Part shown: in pieces, positions 10,213 to 21,454 of the stretch | Numbering within the stretch: position 1 is the stretch's first letter | Layout: every line of letters starts with the position of its first letter | Assembly: GCA_022828445.1 (NCBI GenBank) | Contig: JAIZZJ010000010.1 | Span: 1,240,001 to 1,304,000, forward strand | Direction: 5' to 3' | Length of the DNA: 64,000 nt | Origin: Graphiopsis chlorocephala | Lineage: Eukaryota; Ascomycota; Dothideomycetes; Cladosporiales; Cladosporiaceae | The notes under the pieces: model-generated | The model's database searches: none | Seen by the model: the letters and a program-made list of their open reading frames with translations, nothing else | What the model was told of the DNA's origin: nothing | Translations under genes and position numbers: made by a program

Positions 10213-11550
10213 ATGGTTCGCAACATCGTCATCTTCGGCGGTTCATCGCACCCGCAGCTCACCGAGAACATCTGCACCCACCTTGGAATCCCTGCCGCCA
10301 ACATCGAGTTGAAGAAGTTCGCAAATGGTGAGACTCGTGTCGAGATTGGCGACAGTGTCCGTGACAAAGATGTGTACATCGTGCAGTCCGGCGGCGGAAA
10401 GGTCAACGACCACCTCATGGAGTTGCTCATCACGCTGAGCGCATGCAAGACTGCCAGCGCAAGGCGAGTCACCGCGGTTCTGCCTTTGTTCCCATACTCG
10501 CGCCAGAGCGACTTGCCTTACAACAAGGTCGGTGCGCCGCTCGCCAGAATGCCCACAAAGGTCGACGGAGAGGCGAACTACACCTTCAACTCGAGGCCGG
10601 CGAGCCCTTTCCCAGGCGGCCCTGAAAGCCAAGGTGTCAGCAACGGCAACGGCGCTCAGTCCTTGACTAAGAAACTGAACGGCCTCTCTATGTCGCGCAA
10701 GAACACGTTGGACAGCAATCAGTCCGACCACTCGGACAGTGAGGGACACAGCGCTGGAGCACCAACAAGCAACCCTGCTCCAGCCCAGCAAAACCAACCG
10801 CCTCAAATGGCTGTGCAGAAGGGATACAAAATGTGGGTGGCTCAGGCCGGTACCCTCGTTGCCGACCTCCTCACATGCGCTGGTGCAGACCACGTCATCA
10901 CAATGGACCTACACGACCCTCAATATCAGGGCTTCTTCGACATCCCTGTCGACAACCTCTACGGTAGGCACATGTTGAAGAAGTACATCCAGCAACAAAT
11001 CATCCCCAAACACGGTGGAGCCGACAACTGCGTGATTGTCAGCCCTGACGCTGGTGGCGCAAAGCGTGCGACCAACATTGCAGATGCTCTCGGCGCAGAC
11101 TTTGCGCTCATCCACAAGGTAAACCCATGAAACCCATTGGAGGAAGCTCCATCATCTAACATAAACTAGGAACGTCGCCCGACTCAGGTCTCGGACCGTC
11201 AGAACGCCACCATGCTGCTCGTTGGCGAAGTTCGCGGCCGCACTGCTATTCTCGTAGATGACCTGGCTGATACCTCTAACACCATCACCCGTGCCGCCAA
11301 GCTTTTGAAGAAGGAAGGCGCTCAAAAGGTCTACGCACTCGTTACTCACGGTGTGTTCTCGGGAGATGCTGTGGAGCGTATCAACGCCAGTGCGATTGAC
11401 AAAGTCATCACCACAAACTCCGTGCCCCAAGAAGAGCACCTCAAGAAGTGCCCTAAGCTGGAGGTCTTGGAGATTGGCAATGTGTTCGCCGAGGCCATTC
11501 GCCGTGTTCACCACGGTGAGAGCATCAGCGTGCTCTTCCAATACGATTAG
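10213..11550 (+). CDS. PRS1: Ribose-phosphate pyrophosphokinase (PRPP synthetase) with family insertion
   Basis: Makes phosphoribosyl pyrophosphate from ribose-5-phosphate and ATP for purine, pyrimidine, His, Trp and NAD synthesis; cytosolic and usually part of a hetero-oligomer in fungi. Exons 10213-11118 and 11170-11550 (51-bp intron), 428 aa. The N-terminus IVIFGGSSHPQLTENI and the PRPP-binding loop ILVDDLADTSNT are diagnostic; DLHDPQYQGFFDIPVDNL in the middle is also typical. Between about residues 113 and 203 a Ser/Asn/Gln/Pro-rich segment interrupts the catalytic core. It corresponds to the non-homologous region known in yeast Prs1/Prs5 and explains a length well above the usual 310-320 aa. 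I assign PRS1 rather than PRS2/3/4, which lack such an insertion. Confidence 0.93.
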
Positions 11551-12495
11551 AGAGGTTCGACTCGTGTCAAGGCGGACGATAGATTTTCTCATCCTTGCGT
11601 TGCATGCACGGCGTTTTACTTGGGAGGTGGGTAGTATGGGTGTGCTTTTATGCCAGAAGCCAAATCCAGGTTAGCTCACGCGAGCCGTGCAAAAAAGCAC
11701 GTAGATGGCGGCTCTGTACTTGCTGATCAATGTACATTTTTTTGCTCTCACGAGTGTACACTCGGAATTTTGACGAAAGCGATAAACTCATAAATGCATC
11801 AATAATGCCACCAACGGTAGTGTTATCAACAGTGGGCTCAATTCAGCGACCTCTATCGCTGAGATACTGATGGCATTGCAAAAACAACCCATGACTACTC
11901 TGCTCGCCCTAGCAAGCGTGGCTTTTGAGGAAGACGTCTAGTGTTGCTCTTTACAAGCTCAATGGCCGTTGTAGGAGCCAGTAACACCGTGCATCTTAAG
12001 TAAGGTAGCCAACTCAACTAATATTTATTCAATCACAAGATGCCATAGAAATCCCGATCTCAATCGATTTTTGTTCACACCGAGGCAAGGATTTCCTTCG
12101 TGATCATGAGCTAGTTCGATTGCACCAAGAAATATGTGGAAATCAAGAGTCCTCCACTTCCCGGCCGCGTCCAGATCTCTTCCCCTCATCCCCAAGCCGT
12201 CCTCCACAACTCCTCCACATCCACATACTCATATATTGCTATGAGCCCGTTGTTAGTCTTTGTAGCCCTATGGTATACCATCATGGCTCGCAGATGAGAT
12301 CTTCGTGACTGGTGGAATCCATCATCTCGGTACTTGAGTTTTAGGGTTTGGATGCCATGTTGTGCATTGCTTCCACGTGGACCTCGGATGCACTATGCGA
12401 TGTAAGAAAACAATATACATTAGGCTGAAGACGTCTAGCATAAATATCGGCTGCCTCTCCTCAAAGGATTGTCAAAGTACTCTCATCTTCCAATC
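11551..12495. other. Intergenic, 3' flank of PRS1 and promoter of galactanase
   Basis: 945 bp without a supported gene. A TATA-like ATAAATA lies at 12440-12446, about 50 bp before the galactanase start codon. A T-run with flanking TGTACA copies lies around 11730-11760. Confidence 0.5.
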
Positions 12496-13789
12496 ATGGT
12501 CTTCCTCAAGTCTCTCACCACTGCCGCTGTGGCTGTGCTCTCGCTCTCGTCTTTTGCCACTGCGTCCCCGAAGCCCCAAAAGCCATACTTCTACAATGGC
12601 TTTGATCTGTCGTCGCTGAAGATTCAGGAGGATGGCGGCTATGTTTTCAAGGACACTGCTCGTGGTAATGCCACCAGACCCGTGGAGGACATCTTGGGTG
12701 ACGCTGGAATGAACACCGTTCGCCTGCGGCTCTGGGTTGATCCCACAGTTCCTTATGACGGTGGCTACTACGAAACCTACGATCTGGAGTATACTCTTGG
12801 ATTGGCGAAGCGATTCTCGGCTAAGGGATACAAGATTTACCTTGACTACCGTTAGTATTACTGTGCACACTCGGGCCTGACGCAAGAACTTCGCTGACGA
12901 GATTCTATGCACAGACTTCAGCGACTACTGGGCCGATCCTCAGAAGCAGTGGCAGCCAGCTGCTTGGCCTACCACCATCAAGCCTCTGGCATCGAGCCTC
13001 CGTAAATATGTCTCCTCGACCATGCAAACTTTCTCGGACGCAGGCGTGGACCTCGCACTCGTCAGTCTGGGCAACGAGATCCGCAACGGCATGATCTGGC
13101 CCCTCGGACGCGTGAGCGTCGACCTCGAGCCCCAGCGTGCCCGCACCGCCAACTTCACTGGCCTGGCCACCCTGTACGCCGCCGCTCGCGAGGGAGTCCG
13201 CGATGCCGTCGCAAAAGGTGTTCACTCGCCTGAGGTCATGATCCACATCGACAACGGATACAATCTTACGACGCAGCAAAAATGGTTTGGATCTTTGACC
13301 GCGACTGGCCTAGTGAAGGAGAAGGACTGGGATGTGATCGGTCTTAGCTTCTACCCTTTCTACGGCACCGGAGCTACCTTGAAGAACCTCAAGGACACGA
13401 TGACCTGGCTGGCGAAGAAGTACTCCAAGCCGATCCACGTGGTCGAGACTGACTGGCCGGCTATTTGTGATGGCGAAGATGCTCCTGCTCTCAGTGAGCC
13501 TAGCATTCCGGCTTCGGTGAAAGGACAGCTGGAATGGGGTCGTGAGGTGTTGAAGATTGTCAAGGGCCTGCCTAAGGGCCTTGGAAGGGGTATCAAGTGA
13601 GTTTGACTCCTCCTGTTACGAATATTGAAATTAAACTGATATGACTATAGCTACTGGGAGCCAGCATGGTTGAACAACACTGGTCTTGGATCAGCATGCC
13701 AAGATGCCATTCTTTTCCGCCCAGATTGGAGTCAGTGGCCGAACGTCACGGCGTACTCGCGCGAGAGCGTCAACCTTTTCAACCATTGA
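12496..13789 (+). CDS. Secreted arabinogalactan endo-1,4-beta-galactanase (GH53)
   Basis: Hydrolyses the beta-1,4-galactan side chains of pectin outside the cell. Exons 12496-12850, 12915-13596, 13651-13789; introns 64 and 54 bp; 391 aa. A signal peptide is clear (MVFLKSLTTAAVAVLSLS, cleavage likely after ATA-SP), so I start at 12496 and not 27 bp upstream. GH53 landmarks: YNGFDLSSL at the mature N-terminus, AGMNTVRLRLWVDP, YHFSDYWADPQKQ across intron 1, SLGNEIRNGMIWP with the acid/base Glu at residue 173, VVETDWP with the nucleophile Glu at residue 296, and NYWEPAWLNNTGLGSACQD across intron 2. Length matches the fungal family with no extra binding domain. It points to a plant-associated or saprotrophic lifestyle. 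Confidence 0.95.
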
Positions 13790-13945
13790 TTGTCAAATCT
13801 TGTCATTTCTATAGCATCAGAAATCCGTTGTCAGGCCAATCCAGCCTTTTGTTGGACCCTTGTCTACTATCAATCCATTCATCAAACATTGGTAATCATT
13901 TTCATGGTATAAGATCCAGTGTGAGACACGTCCCATCTCACGCCA

Positions 13946-15558
13946 CTAGACTTCTACCTCCAAATCGACACTGATCTCTTCCTTCCTTCGCCTGATTCGG
14001 ATCTTGCTTTCGGTGCTGATGGAGTTGCTGCCCTCAAACCTGTACGCAAGTGGGGCCTTGCCATCAAGCAGCTCAAAGTCATACTTTAGCAAAAGGTGAC
14101 AGAGAGCCACTTTGATCTCGTTGCTGGCAAAGAATCGACCAGGGCAGGCGTGTTGACCATGTCCGAAACCCATATGGCTTGCACTGGTAGTCACGTGGCC
14201 CCAAGCATTAGTCTGACCCGGTTCCATGCGTTTCCTGGCGAAGCGGAAAGCGTCGAACTTCTCTGGGTTCTCGTACACCGCCGGGTCAGCGTATGCTCCG
14301 GCCACAAAGATCCTCGAGCCCTTCGGGATTACAGTGCCATCGGAGAGCTCGAGTTCGCGTTCGACGTATCTGTTCATCGAGACTTCTCCCATGGGCGTGA
14401 AGCGCTGTGATTCCTTGAGGAAGCTGTCCATCAAACGTAGCTTCTGGAGCGAGGCCTTGGTCCATCCATTCTCCGAAACGACGGAGATGGTCTCCTCTCT
14501 CAAAGGTCCCACGATCTCAGGGTTTCGAGAGACGTCGATAAGTGCTTGAGTCGTCGCTTCGGTTGTTGTGTGGATCGCAGCCACGGCGAGTGACAGTTGG
14601 GCGGCAACGTAATCGACATCACGGCCGCGAGCGACTTCATACATCCAGCCAATCGAGTCTGCTGTCTTTGGAGGCTTCAGTCCAGCCTCGAGTGCCTTCT
14701 GCGCACGTGCTTTGCGCTTTTCTACCTCCGGCATGATCAACTTCCTCGCGTCCCGGACTTGTGCACGTAGGCGTGTGCAGTGGGGGTTGAACCAGTACAT
14801 GATAGGGCGGAAAATTGCCGGTGACTTGCGCAAAAGCTGCGACCCAGCGAAGCTGTCGACAGTGTAGTCCTTTGCGATGTCCAGCCAACGTCTGTTGCGA
14901 CATAGAGGCAGGCCAAGGAACACGCGCGAAGACAAGCGCGCAACGAGTTCAGCCACATTGTTTTTCAACATTGTGGTATGCCACTCATAGTCTTCGCCGA
15001 AGACATCATGAACGGAAGCAGTGGTCTCGTCGACGAGATCGTGTGTGATCAAGTTGAGTGACTGAGTGATCTTAACGCGAGCTAGCTCCTGTATGAACCA
15101 ATCGTCTTTTAAACCTTGCTTGTGGGCCTCAAAGCCAGGGTAGCTGGTGAAGAGCTCTTTTTGAAAGGCTTTGGGGAAATTGAGCTCCTCGCGAGAGCGA
15201 ACCTCGTCAGCAAAGCGGTTTGGAAGTACGATCTAATCACTGTCAACGACTGAACAGGAAGACCACAATGTTCGTAGATGCACACCTTGGGACCAGTAGC
15301 GGTGATAATTTGGAACGGCCCATCGTGTTCCTTCAAGCCTTTCGCGATTGTTTCGGTACTGGAAAGGAACCAAGACCACTTAGAACTCAATCCTCTTTCG
15401 GAAAGTGCAACGACTGGAAACCCTTTCAATGGTCGTTCGATGGTGAGCTGTGAGTAGGTTGTGTAGGCCAGTGCAGCAAAAACACCCACGATGATGACTT
15501 GAATCGAGAGAGGCAACACGCTCAGGAAAGTCGGTCGGTAGCTTAGTAGCACATCCAT
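13946..15558 (-). CDS. Cytochrome P450 monooxygenase (ent-kaurene-oxidase-like)
   Basis: ER-anchored haem monooxygenase, 519 aa, exons 15558-15286 and 15232-13946 (53-bp intron; the join gives ATGPK-IVLPNRFADEVR, the typical beta-sheet 1 region). One N-terminal membrane anchor lies at about residues 17-38. Helix I carries AVAAIHTTTEA, helix K has ESQR (ExxR), and the haem loop FGHGQHACPGRFFA holds the proximal Cys at residue 454. The overall pattern resembles the CYP503/CYP68-type enzymes of secondary metabolism, but nothing else in the neighbourhood suggests a cluster; its partner is the convergent galactanase 156 bp away. Substrate unknown. Confidence 0.93.
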
Positions 15559-16465
15559 CTTTGTTCAAGGAACGCGCCCAAATAGACAGTGACCAATTGA
15601 TGTTTCTGGGAACCTTCGCGAGAGCATGGCTTCAACATATATAACCATCACGGCTTCGATTTGTGCACAAAGAACTCTGCATTGCCGTCGGAAGATCAAC
15701 TCTCCCTTTGCATATGACGACCGTTGAGTTCTAGTCGTAAGTAGATGTACGTCTCAAACTCTCCTTTGACCCATCCCATCCAATAAGCGACAGCGCAACT
15801 GCCGACCCACCGTGCAGATCCAAGCCTCGTATAGCATACGAGCCTCAATGACTCCATACTGTAGTCTACACCTTCGTAATGTCGCGTTTGCTCGGACTTC
15901 TATGCAGTCCACAGCTGAATCGCGAAAACGAAAACCAGAATCACAAGAGGGGTCAGTGAGACGCCCTTATGGGCCCATGCAGATTTATGCATCCACGTAT
16001 CATTACACCAGGGTATTTTGCGCGCCGTTCAATCTTCTCAATTATGATACTCAGACCCTGGCGCACTCTCGGCACGATATCGTACGGTTTTCCAGGGAGC
16101 TACGAACAAGGGAATTGTCTGCTCGGGCATCCACTAGTTTCCTCACACGTAGCCGTTGAACAACCGCCAACGAGAGTGATGATTCCATCGTGCATATGCA
16201 TGTACCTGAAAATCGTTTGATCGTAGAGTACATTTCTTGAAGTATTATAGGAGTGTTTACTTCAGTTATGGAAGCTATATGCTACCTTGCTGACTGGACG
16301 ATCCTTCGATCCTTCCGCTCACCAGCTGAGGTCAGCCACATGGTGAAGTAGAAATAGGCATCAGTGCAGTTGAGCAGAGTGGGTTCGCTACCGCGCCTCC
16401 TCATTCCAGTACTGATATCATCAGCTTTATAGGTACTTTACTGCTTCACAAACATTTCCTCCAAG
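15559..16465. other. Intergenic between P450 and GFA-like genes (divergent)
   Basis: About 900 bp shared upstream region. Apart from the TATA-like box of the P450 I recognise nothing; short frames here have no domain. Confidence 0.5.
15637..15643 (-). promoter_or_regulatory. TATA-like box of the P450 gene
   Basis: TATATAT on the minus strand about 80 bp upstream of the P450 start codon, a plausible core promoter element. Not tested against background frequency. Confidence 0.4.
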
Positions 16466-17053
16466 ATGCCTACTGGGAGCTGCCTTTGTGGTGACATCAG
16501 AGTCGAGTACACTGGTGACCCAGCTTACACCGCATGTCTTCCCTAGCTCATCAATCAACATTACCCGAAATCTGACAGTAGACTTGGCTCTAGGCATTCT
16601 GTCACTGCCACGATGATCGTAAATTGAACAATACCCAAGTCTTTCAAATCCCGAAGACCAACTTCACCACCACCGCTGGCGAGCCGAAGATCTTCACCAA
16701 GCAGTCTGATCATGGCAGGGTAAGTGCCAGATGCACCAAGCCAAAACTTGGAATATAGCAGCATACATAAATGCACGCGCGGTCCACGTCTCCACAATGA
16801 TACACTCGTATTAACCTCGTATCCCCAGGATATCCACACGCACTTCTGCGCTCGGTGCGGAACGGCACTATATCGGACCGGTGGTGAACCCGCCATGGCC
16901 GACTACATAGGACTGAGGGCTGGTGTGTTGGACGACCAGAGCATACTAGACAAGGCTCCTATGATCGAGGTGTATGTGGAGAGACGAATGAAGTGGCTCA
17001 AACCTGTTGATGGAGCGATACAGTTGGATGCTCAGTACCACGTTGTACAGTAA
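16466..17053 (+). CDS. GFA/CENP-V domain protein with an incomplete zinc site
   Basis: Small zinc-fold protein related to glutathione-dependent formaldehyde-activating enzymes, 138 aa. Exons 16466-16531, 16594-16719, 16829-17053, all in phase 0. Intron 1 can be placed only as a GC-AG intron (ACC|GCATGT...CTCTAG|GCA): this joins GDPAYT to AFCHCHDDRK exactly as family members read (EPA..A-LCHC). Structural Zn ligands SCLCG and FCARCG are present. The second site, normally CHCxxC, reads CHCHDD, so its third Cys is Asp, and about eight residues after RK (usually GSxFSTN-like) are missing. It may be a non-catalytic paralogue or an early pseudogene. Intron 2 is 109 bp with a strong GTAAGT donor. 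Confidence 0.82.
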
Positions 17054-17547
17054 CAGCCAGGTACTATTGTATCTCGACAGTGCAAGCATGGACGGCCTAG
17101 TGTTGCCTTCATACGGGTAGAGAGAATGCAACATCGTGCTTTGGATATATGCTTCGGATAAACCGATGTGCCTGTATCTGATCGTATATGTCGTGTCTGC
17201 ACACTTGTCTGCACAAATGACGCACGTGTGTACAAATTTACAGTAGTCCACCGATCGACGGTCTGTCAACATGTTTCAAGTAACAAATTTCGAAAGTCGT
17301 ATGACGTCTCGCCGGTGAAGATCATCATTGTTCTGCAACCACTCCAAAGAGTACTCGCATGACTGAGGGAATAAGTCCGTCAGCCCGGCTATATCCTCTG
17401 GCGTCTACATCAGAAGTAATTAGCGTGATTACTGTGATGAGGGCAGTGAAGCAGTGTCACTTTAAGGAACCATAAGTTCAGATCGCTTCAATGGAATTTA
17501 AACGCCAAAATCGTACAAGATTGTTAGACTATTCGTGATCAGAAATC
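17054..17547. other. Intergenic, convergent 3' ends
   Basis: 494 bp between the 3' ends of the GFA-like gene and fox2. Nothing recognised. Confidence 0.5.
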
Positions 17548-20453
17548 TCATAGCTTGCTTTTTCCACCAGCAGCAGCCAGCTCCGCACCGGCACCGCCAA
17601 TGCAGAGCTTGCCAGTCTCCTTCACCTTGGTCTGGAAGAGGACCACATTGCCCTCCTTCCACAACTCAGTCACTAGGGTCTGACCAGGGATCACAACACC
17701 TGCGAAGCGGACCTTGATGTTCTTGAACTGACCGTAAGTCCTGACAACCGCCTTGCCAGCAATACCGAAGGAGCACAGACCGTGAAGGATGGGCTCCTTG
17801 AAGCCGCCGACCTTGCTGAACTCAGGGTCAATGTGAAGGGGGTTGCGGTCGCCAGACAAGCGGTAGATGGCGGCTTGCTCCTCGGTTGTCTTCTCTTCGA
17901 CAACAGAGTCGGGTGCGCGCTGAGGCATCTTGTAAACGCGGGTTGCAGCGCCACGGTCGCTGCCCTTCTTGGCGCCTCCGAAACCACCAGAGCCACGAAT
18001 GAAGACAGTGCTCTCGTTGTAGAAGAGATCCTTGCCAGTCTTCTTGTCCTTGGTGATAGAACCAGTGACAATGAGTCCGGCGTTGCCCTTGTCGACAACC
18101 TCGACGAGGCTGGGGTACGAAGTGGTGGTCGCCTCGGTAGGAATGGGGTTGCGGATCTCCAGATACTGCTCGCCGTGGAGAAGCATCATGGGGCTGAAGT
18201 TGGGGACGAGGTCACCGAAGCTGAAGGGAGAAACTGCGTTGAATGTGGGGATGACACCGAAAGTAGGCAGAACCTGGAAGTTGTCGTCGTTCTCGAAGAC
18301 GAGAGGAAGATCTGTTCGCTTGGCGCCGACACCGAGGTCTAGAAACGAGTTAGCTTGAGTTCACGCGGTCATCTTGTCTCGCAGACTTACTGTAAAGAAT
18401 GACATCGCGCTCATCGTATGAGAAGTCGGTACCCTCGGCCTTCGCCTTCTTAGCAGCCTCAATGTTGGCCAGGATCTCCTGGTTCGGCTCACCGGCCTTC
18501 TTCTCCTTCTTTGCAGCAGCTGAACGGTTCTCCATGTTTGCCATGATCTTTGCAGTTCCGGCAGAAGGGTCGTCGGGGTGGTCAGCACGACCATCGTCGA
18601 AGTTGAGGATCGTCTCCCACTTAGAAAGGACCTCTTCAGGTGTCAGAGGCTTGTCGATGGGGAAGCCAACACCGCCAGTGCGCTGCCATCTGGTCTCGCC
18701 AACCCAACCAGAACCGACTTCGAAGAGGCGGCCAGTGGCAGGCTCAGGTACCTTGTCCGAACCAAGCAGAACAACAAGGGGCGCCACGTAGTCAGGCTTG
18801 AAGGCCTGTACCATCTCCTCAGGCATGATGGATCGGGTCATGTTGGTACCAGCGTTGGGTGCAATAGTGTTGACCAAAATATTGTATTTCTTGCCCTCTC
18901 TTGCGAGCGCGCGCGAGAAACCGAGGATACCGCACTTGGCGGCAGCGTAGTTGGCCTGGCCGAAGTTGCCGTAAATACCAGAAGTGGATGTGGTGTTAAT
19001 AATGCGGCCATACTTCTGCTTGAGCATGTACGGCCATGCAGCCTTGGAAACCTTGTAGGTGCCGCGCAAGTGAACGTCAAGCACTTGCTTGAACATCTTA
19101 TCATCCATGTTGGCAAAGGCCTTGTCGCGCAAGATACCAGCGTTGTTGACAATGATGTCGACGCGGCCGTAGGCATCGATGGCAGCCTTCACAACAGCAT
19201 CACCATCCTCGGCGCTTGCCTTAACACCAACAGCCTGTCCACCAAGCTTCTGAATCTCCTGGACAGTAGTGTCAGGGTCGACAAGGTCGTTGACTACGAC
19301 CTTAGCACCGTACTTGGCGAACTGCAGGGCGTAGATGCGACCAAGACCGGCGCCAGCACCAGTGATCAAAGCGACCTTGCCCTTGAATTCAATATTCTCT
19401 GCTGGGGGGTTGGGAGGGAGCTTCTGTGCATCCTCGAGCAGCTCCATGAAGTTGGCAACACCCTGAGGGTACTCTGCGCCAGCAGAGAAATCGCCAACAG
19501 TGTCCCACTTCTTGAGCAGGGCACCAGGAGTAAAGCTGTCGTCGGCCCTGAGCAAAGCACCCTTTGATCGCTCCCAGCGCAGCTTCGCAACGTGACCGCC
19601 ACCAACTTCGAAGATGGAGCCAGTCTCGGTCTGGTTGGACTTGTGAACAAGTACCGCAACGAGAGGAACAACCCACTCGGGCTTCAGGGCATCCAGAACC
19701 TCAGGAGGCATGACAGTCGCAGTCATTCTTGAAGCTGCAATAGGCGCGATCACGTTGCAAATAATGTTATACTTGAGACCCTCCTTGGCAAGAGTCTCGG
19801 TGAATCCAACCTGTGAGAGCTTTGCAGCTACATTGTATTAGCAATGAGTTCCCGAAGTCCAGATGGATGTCCCTCCGTAGCGGAGCCACTTACCCGAGTA
19901 GTTGCATTGTCCGAAGCTGCCGAAAAGGCCTGCTGCACTGGCCGTACTGATCACACGACCGTACTTCTGCTTCCTGAAGTGTGGCCACGCTGCTCTTGCG
20001 CACTTGTATGCTCCCTCGACGTGTACCTTCATCACCAAGTCCCAGTCCTGGTCTTTCATGTTCTTAAAGCTGATGTCGCGTAAAATGCCGGCATTGTTGA
20101 TGAGGACATCAATCCTGCCAAAGGCCTGGATGGCGGTCTCGATGATCTTGTCGCCGTTCTCGACCGAGTCGTAGTTTGCGACGGCCTTGCCGCCAGCAGA
20201 TGTGATCTCCTTGACAACCTCGTCTGCGGCCTAAGGAAAGAATAATGTCAGCATGCTGTGGGGAGTAGATACTTGGGAGAGCGAGATGTACCTTGCTGCT
20301 GCCGCCCTCGCCCTTGAAGGAGCCGCCCAAGTCGTTGACCACGACATTGGCTCCTCGTGAGGCGAAGAAGAGTGCGTATGCTCTTCCCAGTCCTCCGCCA
20401 GCACCTGTGACGACGACCGTCTGGCCATCGTAGCGTAGTTGTTCTACAGCCAT
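17548..20453 (-). CDS. fox2: Peroxisomal multifunctional beta-oxidation enzyme Fox2
   Basis: Bifunctional (3R)-hydroxyacyl-CoA dehydrogenase and 2-enoyl-CoA hydratase 2 of peroxisomal fatty-acid beta-oxidation. Exons (coding order) 20453-20292, 20230-19894, 19827-18391, 18338-17548; introns 61, 66 and 52 bp; 908 aa, the normal fungal length. Two tandem SDR domains are visible. The first has VVVTGAGGGLGRAYAL, NNAG and an active-site Tyr/Lys region QCNYS-AAKLS restored across intron 2. The second has VALITGAGAGLGRIYAL and ANYAAAKCG. A hot-dog MaoC hydratase domain follows with GDRNPLHIDPEF and HGLCSFG. The C-terminus is SKL, a canonical PTS1 peroxisome-import signal. In fungi these genes are usually induced by fatty acids through FarA/FarB; I did not find a convincing CCTCGG element by eye. 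Confidence 0.96.
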
Positions 20454-21454
20454 GATTGCTGTGGAGTGTATTCCTGCTGTGGGGGAGAATAAATGTGTAT
20501 TGAGAATGTAAGGTGGAAGAGAAGTGGCAGAGGGCCTTACCTCGATATAGGGATTGCGAATGAGCACCTGATCCCCCGGCTCTTGCACTCGTGAAGCTGG
20601 CTGTGACGATGTGCCGAGGCTACCTCGGCGCGAGCGTGCGACTCGATCGTCGGTTCTCCCCGCGGCATTCACATGAAGAATCCACTGCCATGCTTTACCT
20701 TCGTCCGCATAAGATTACTCTAACCAGTGAATTTCACGAGATGAGATTAATCATAGGCAGCCGACAGCATGCATTCTGCGCGAACTTCTCTACATTTACT
20801 GCGCACGAGTCTACGTACAGCTATTTAATAGCTACTATGGCAGTATTGACCCGTACAGCCTTCCCCCAGGCTAGAACTACCATTGAGATGAAGTCCATAT
20901 CTCCAACTAAGTAAGGCAGCAACGGCGAATGTGGTGGATCGAATTTCGAGAGCTGCCACTGAGATGAGCTCAAATCACCAATGTATGCCTCATGTCAGTC
21001 GCGGCATTGGCCTTACTATCATGTATGGCTACCACCGAAAACACGGCCACATCTCCGCAGCAGGCATAGTTCTGAGTGGTAATATCAGCGAGCTTGGTTG
21101 AGATTTCTGACAGGCGCGACCCTGAAATATAGCCAGAGTTTGGTTTATTTCTCACTACTGTGTATGCAAATACCGTCAGCATACGATTTAAGATCAACTA
21201 CACTTACCATCGAGAGATAGCTAGTGAGCTCGTGCAGAAGTCTACACTCTTATTCTGATAAAATGACTTTGCCGCTCTCTCGGGCATCAACTCCAGAATG
21301 AGCACCACATACGTCGTCGCTGCCATGAGAGTACTATACAAGCGCTTGAGATAACTCGTTGTGAGAAGATGTCAAATTACCGGATGATTACCGAGTGAAA
21401 AGAATAGACAGCAATGTCATTGGGTATCAAGCCAACATTGAAGCTTGCCAAAAG
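20454..21454. other. Intergenic upstream of fox2
   Basis: 1 kb containing the fox2 promoter and the 3' flank of BMT6. No supported gene or RNA. Confidence 0.5.

Noticed and set aside
18578..19567. A 329-codon open frame on the plus strand
   Set aside because: It is fully antisense to the second SDR domain of fox2, whose frame is certain; GC-rich coding sequence often leaves the opposite frame open, and the product has no domain.
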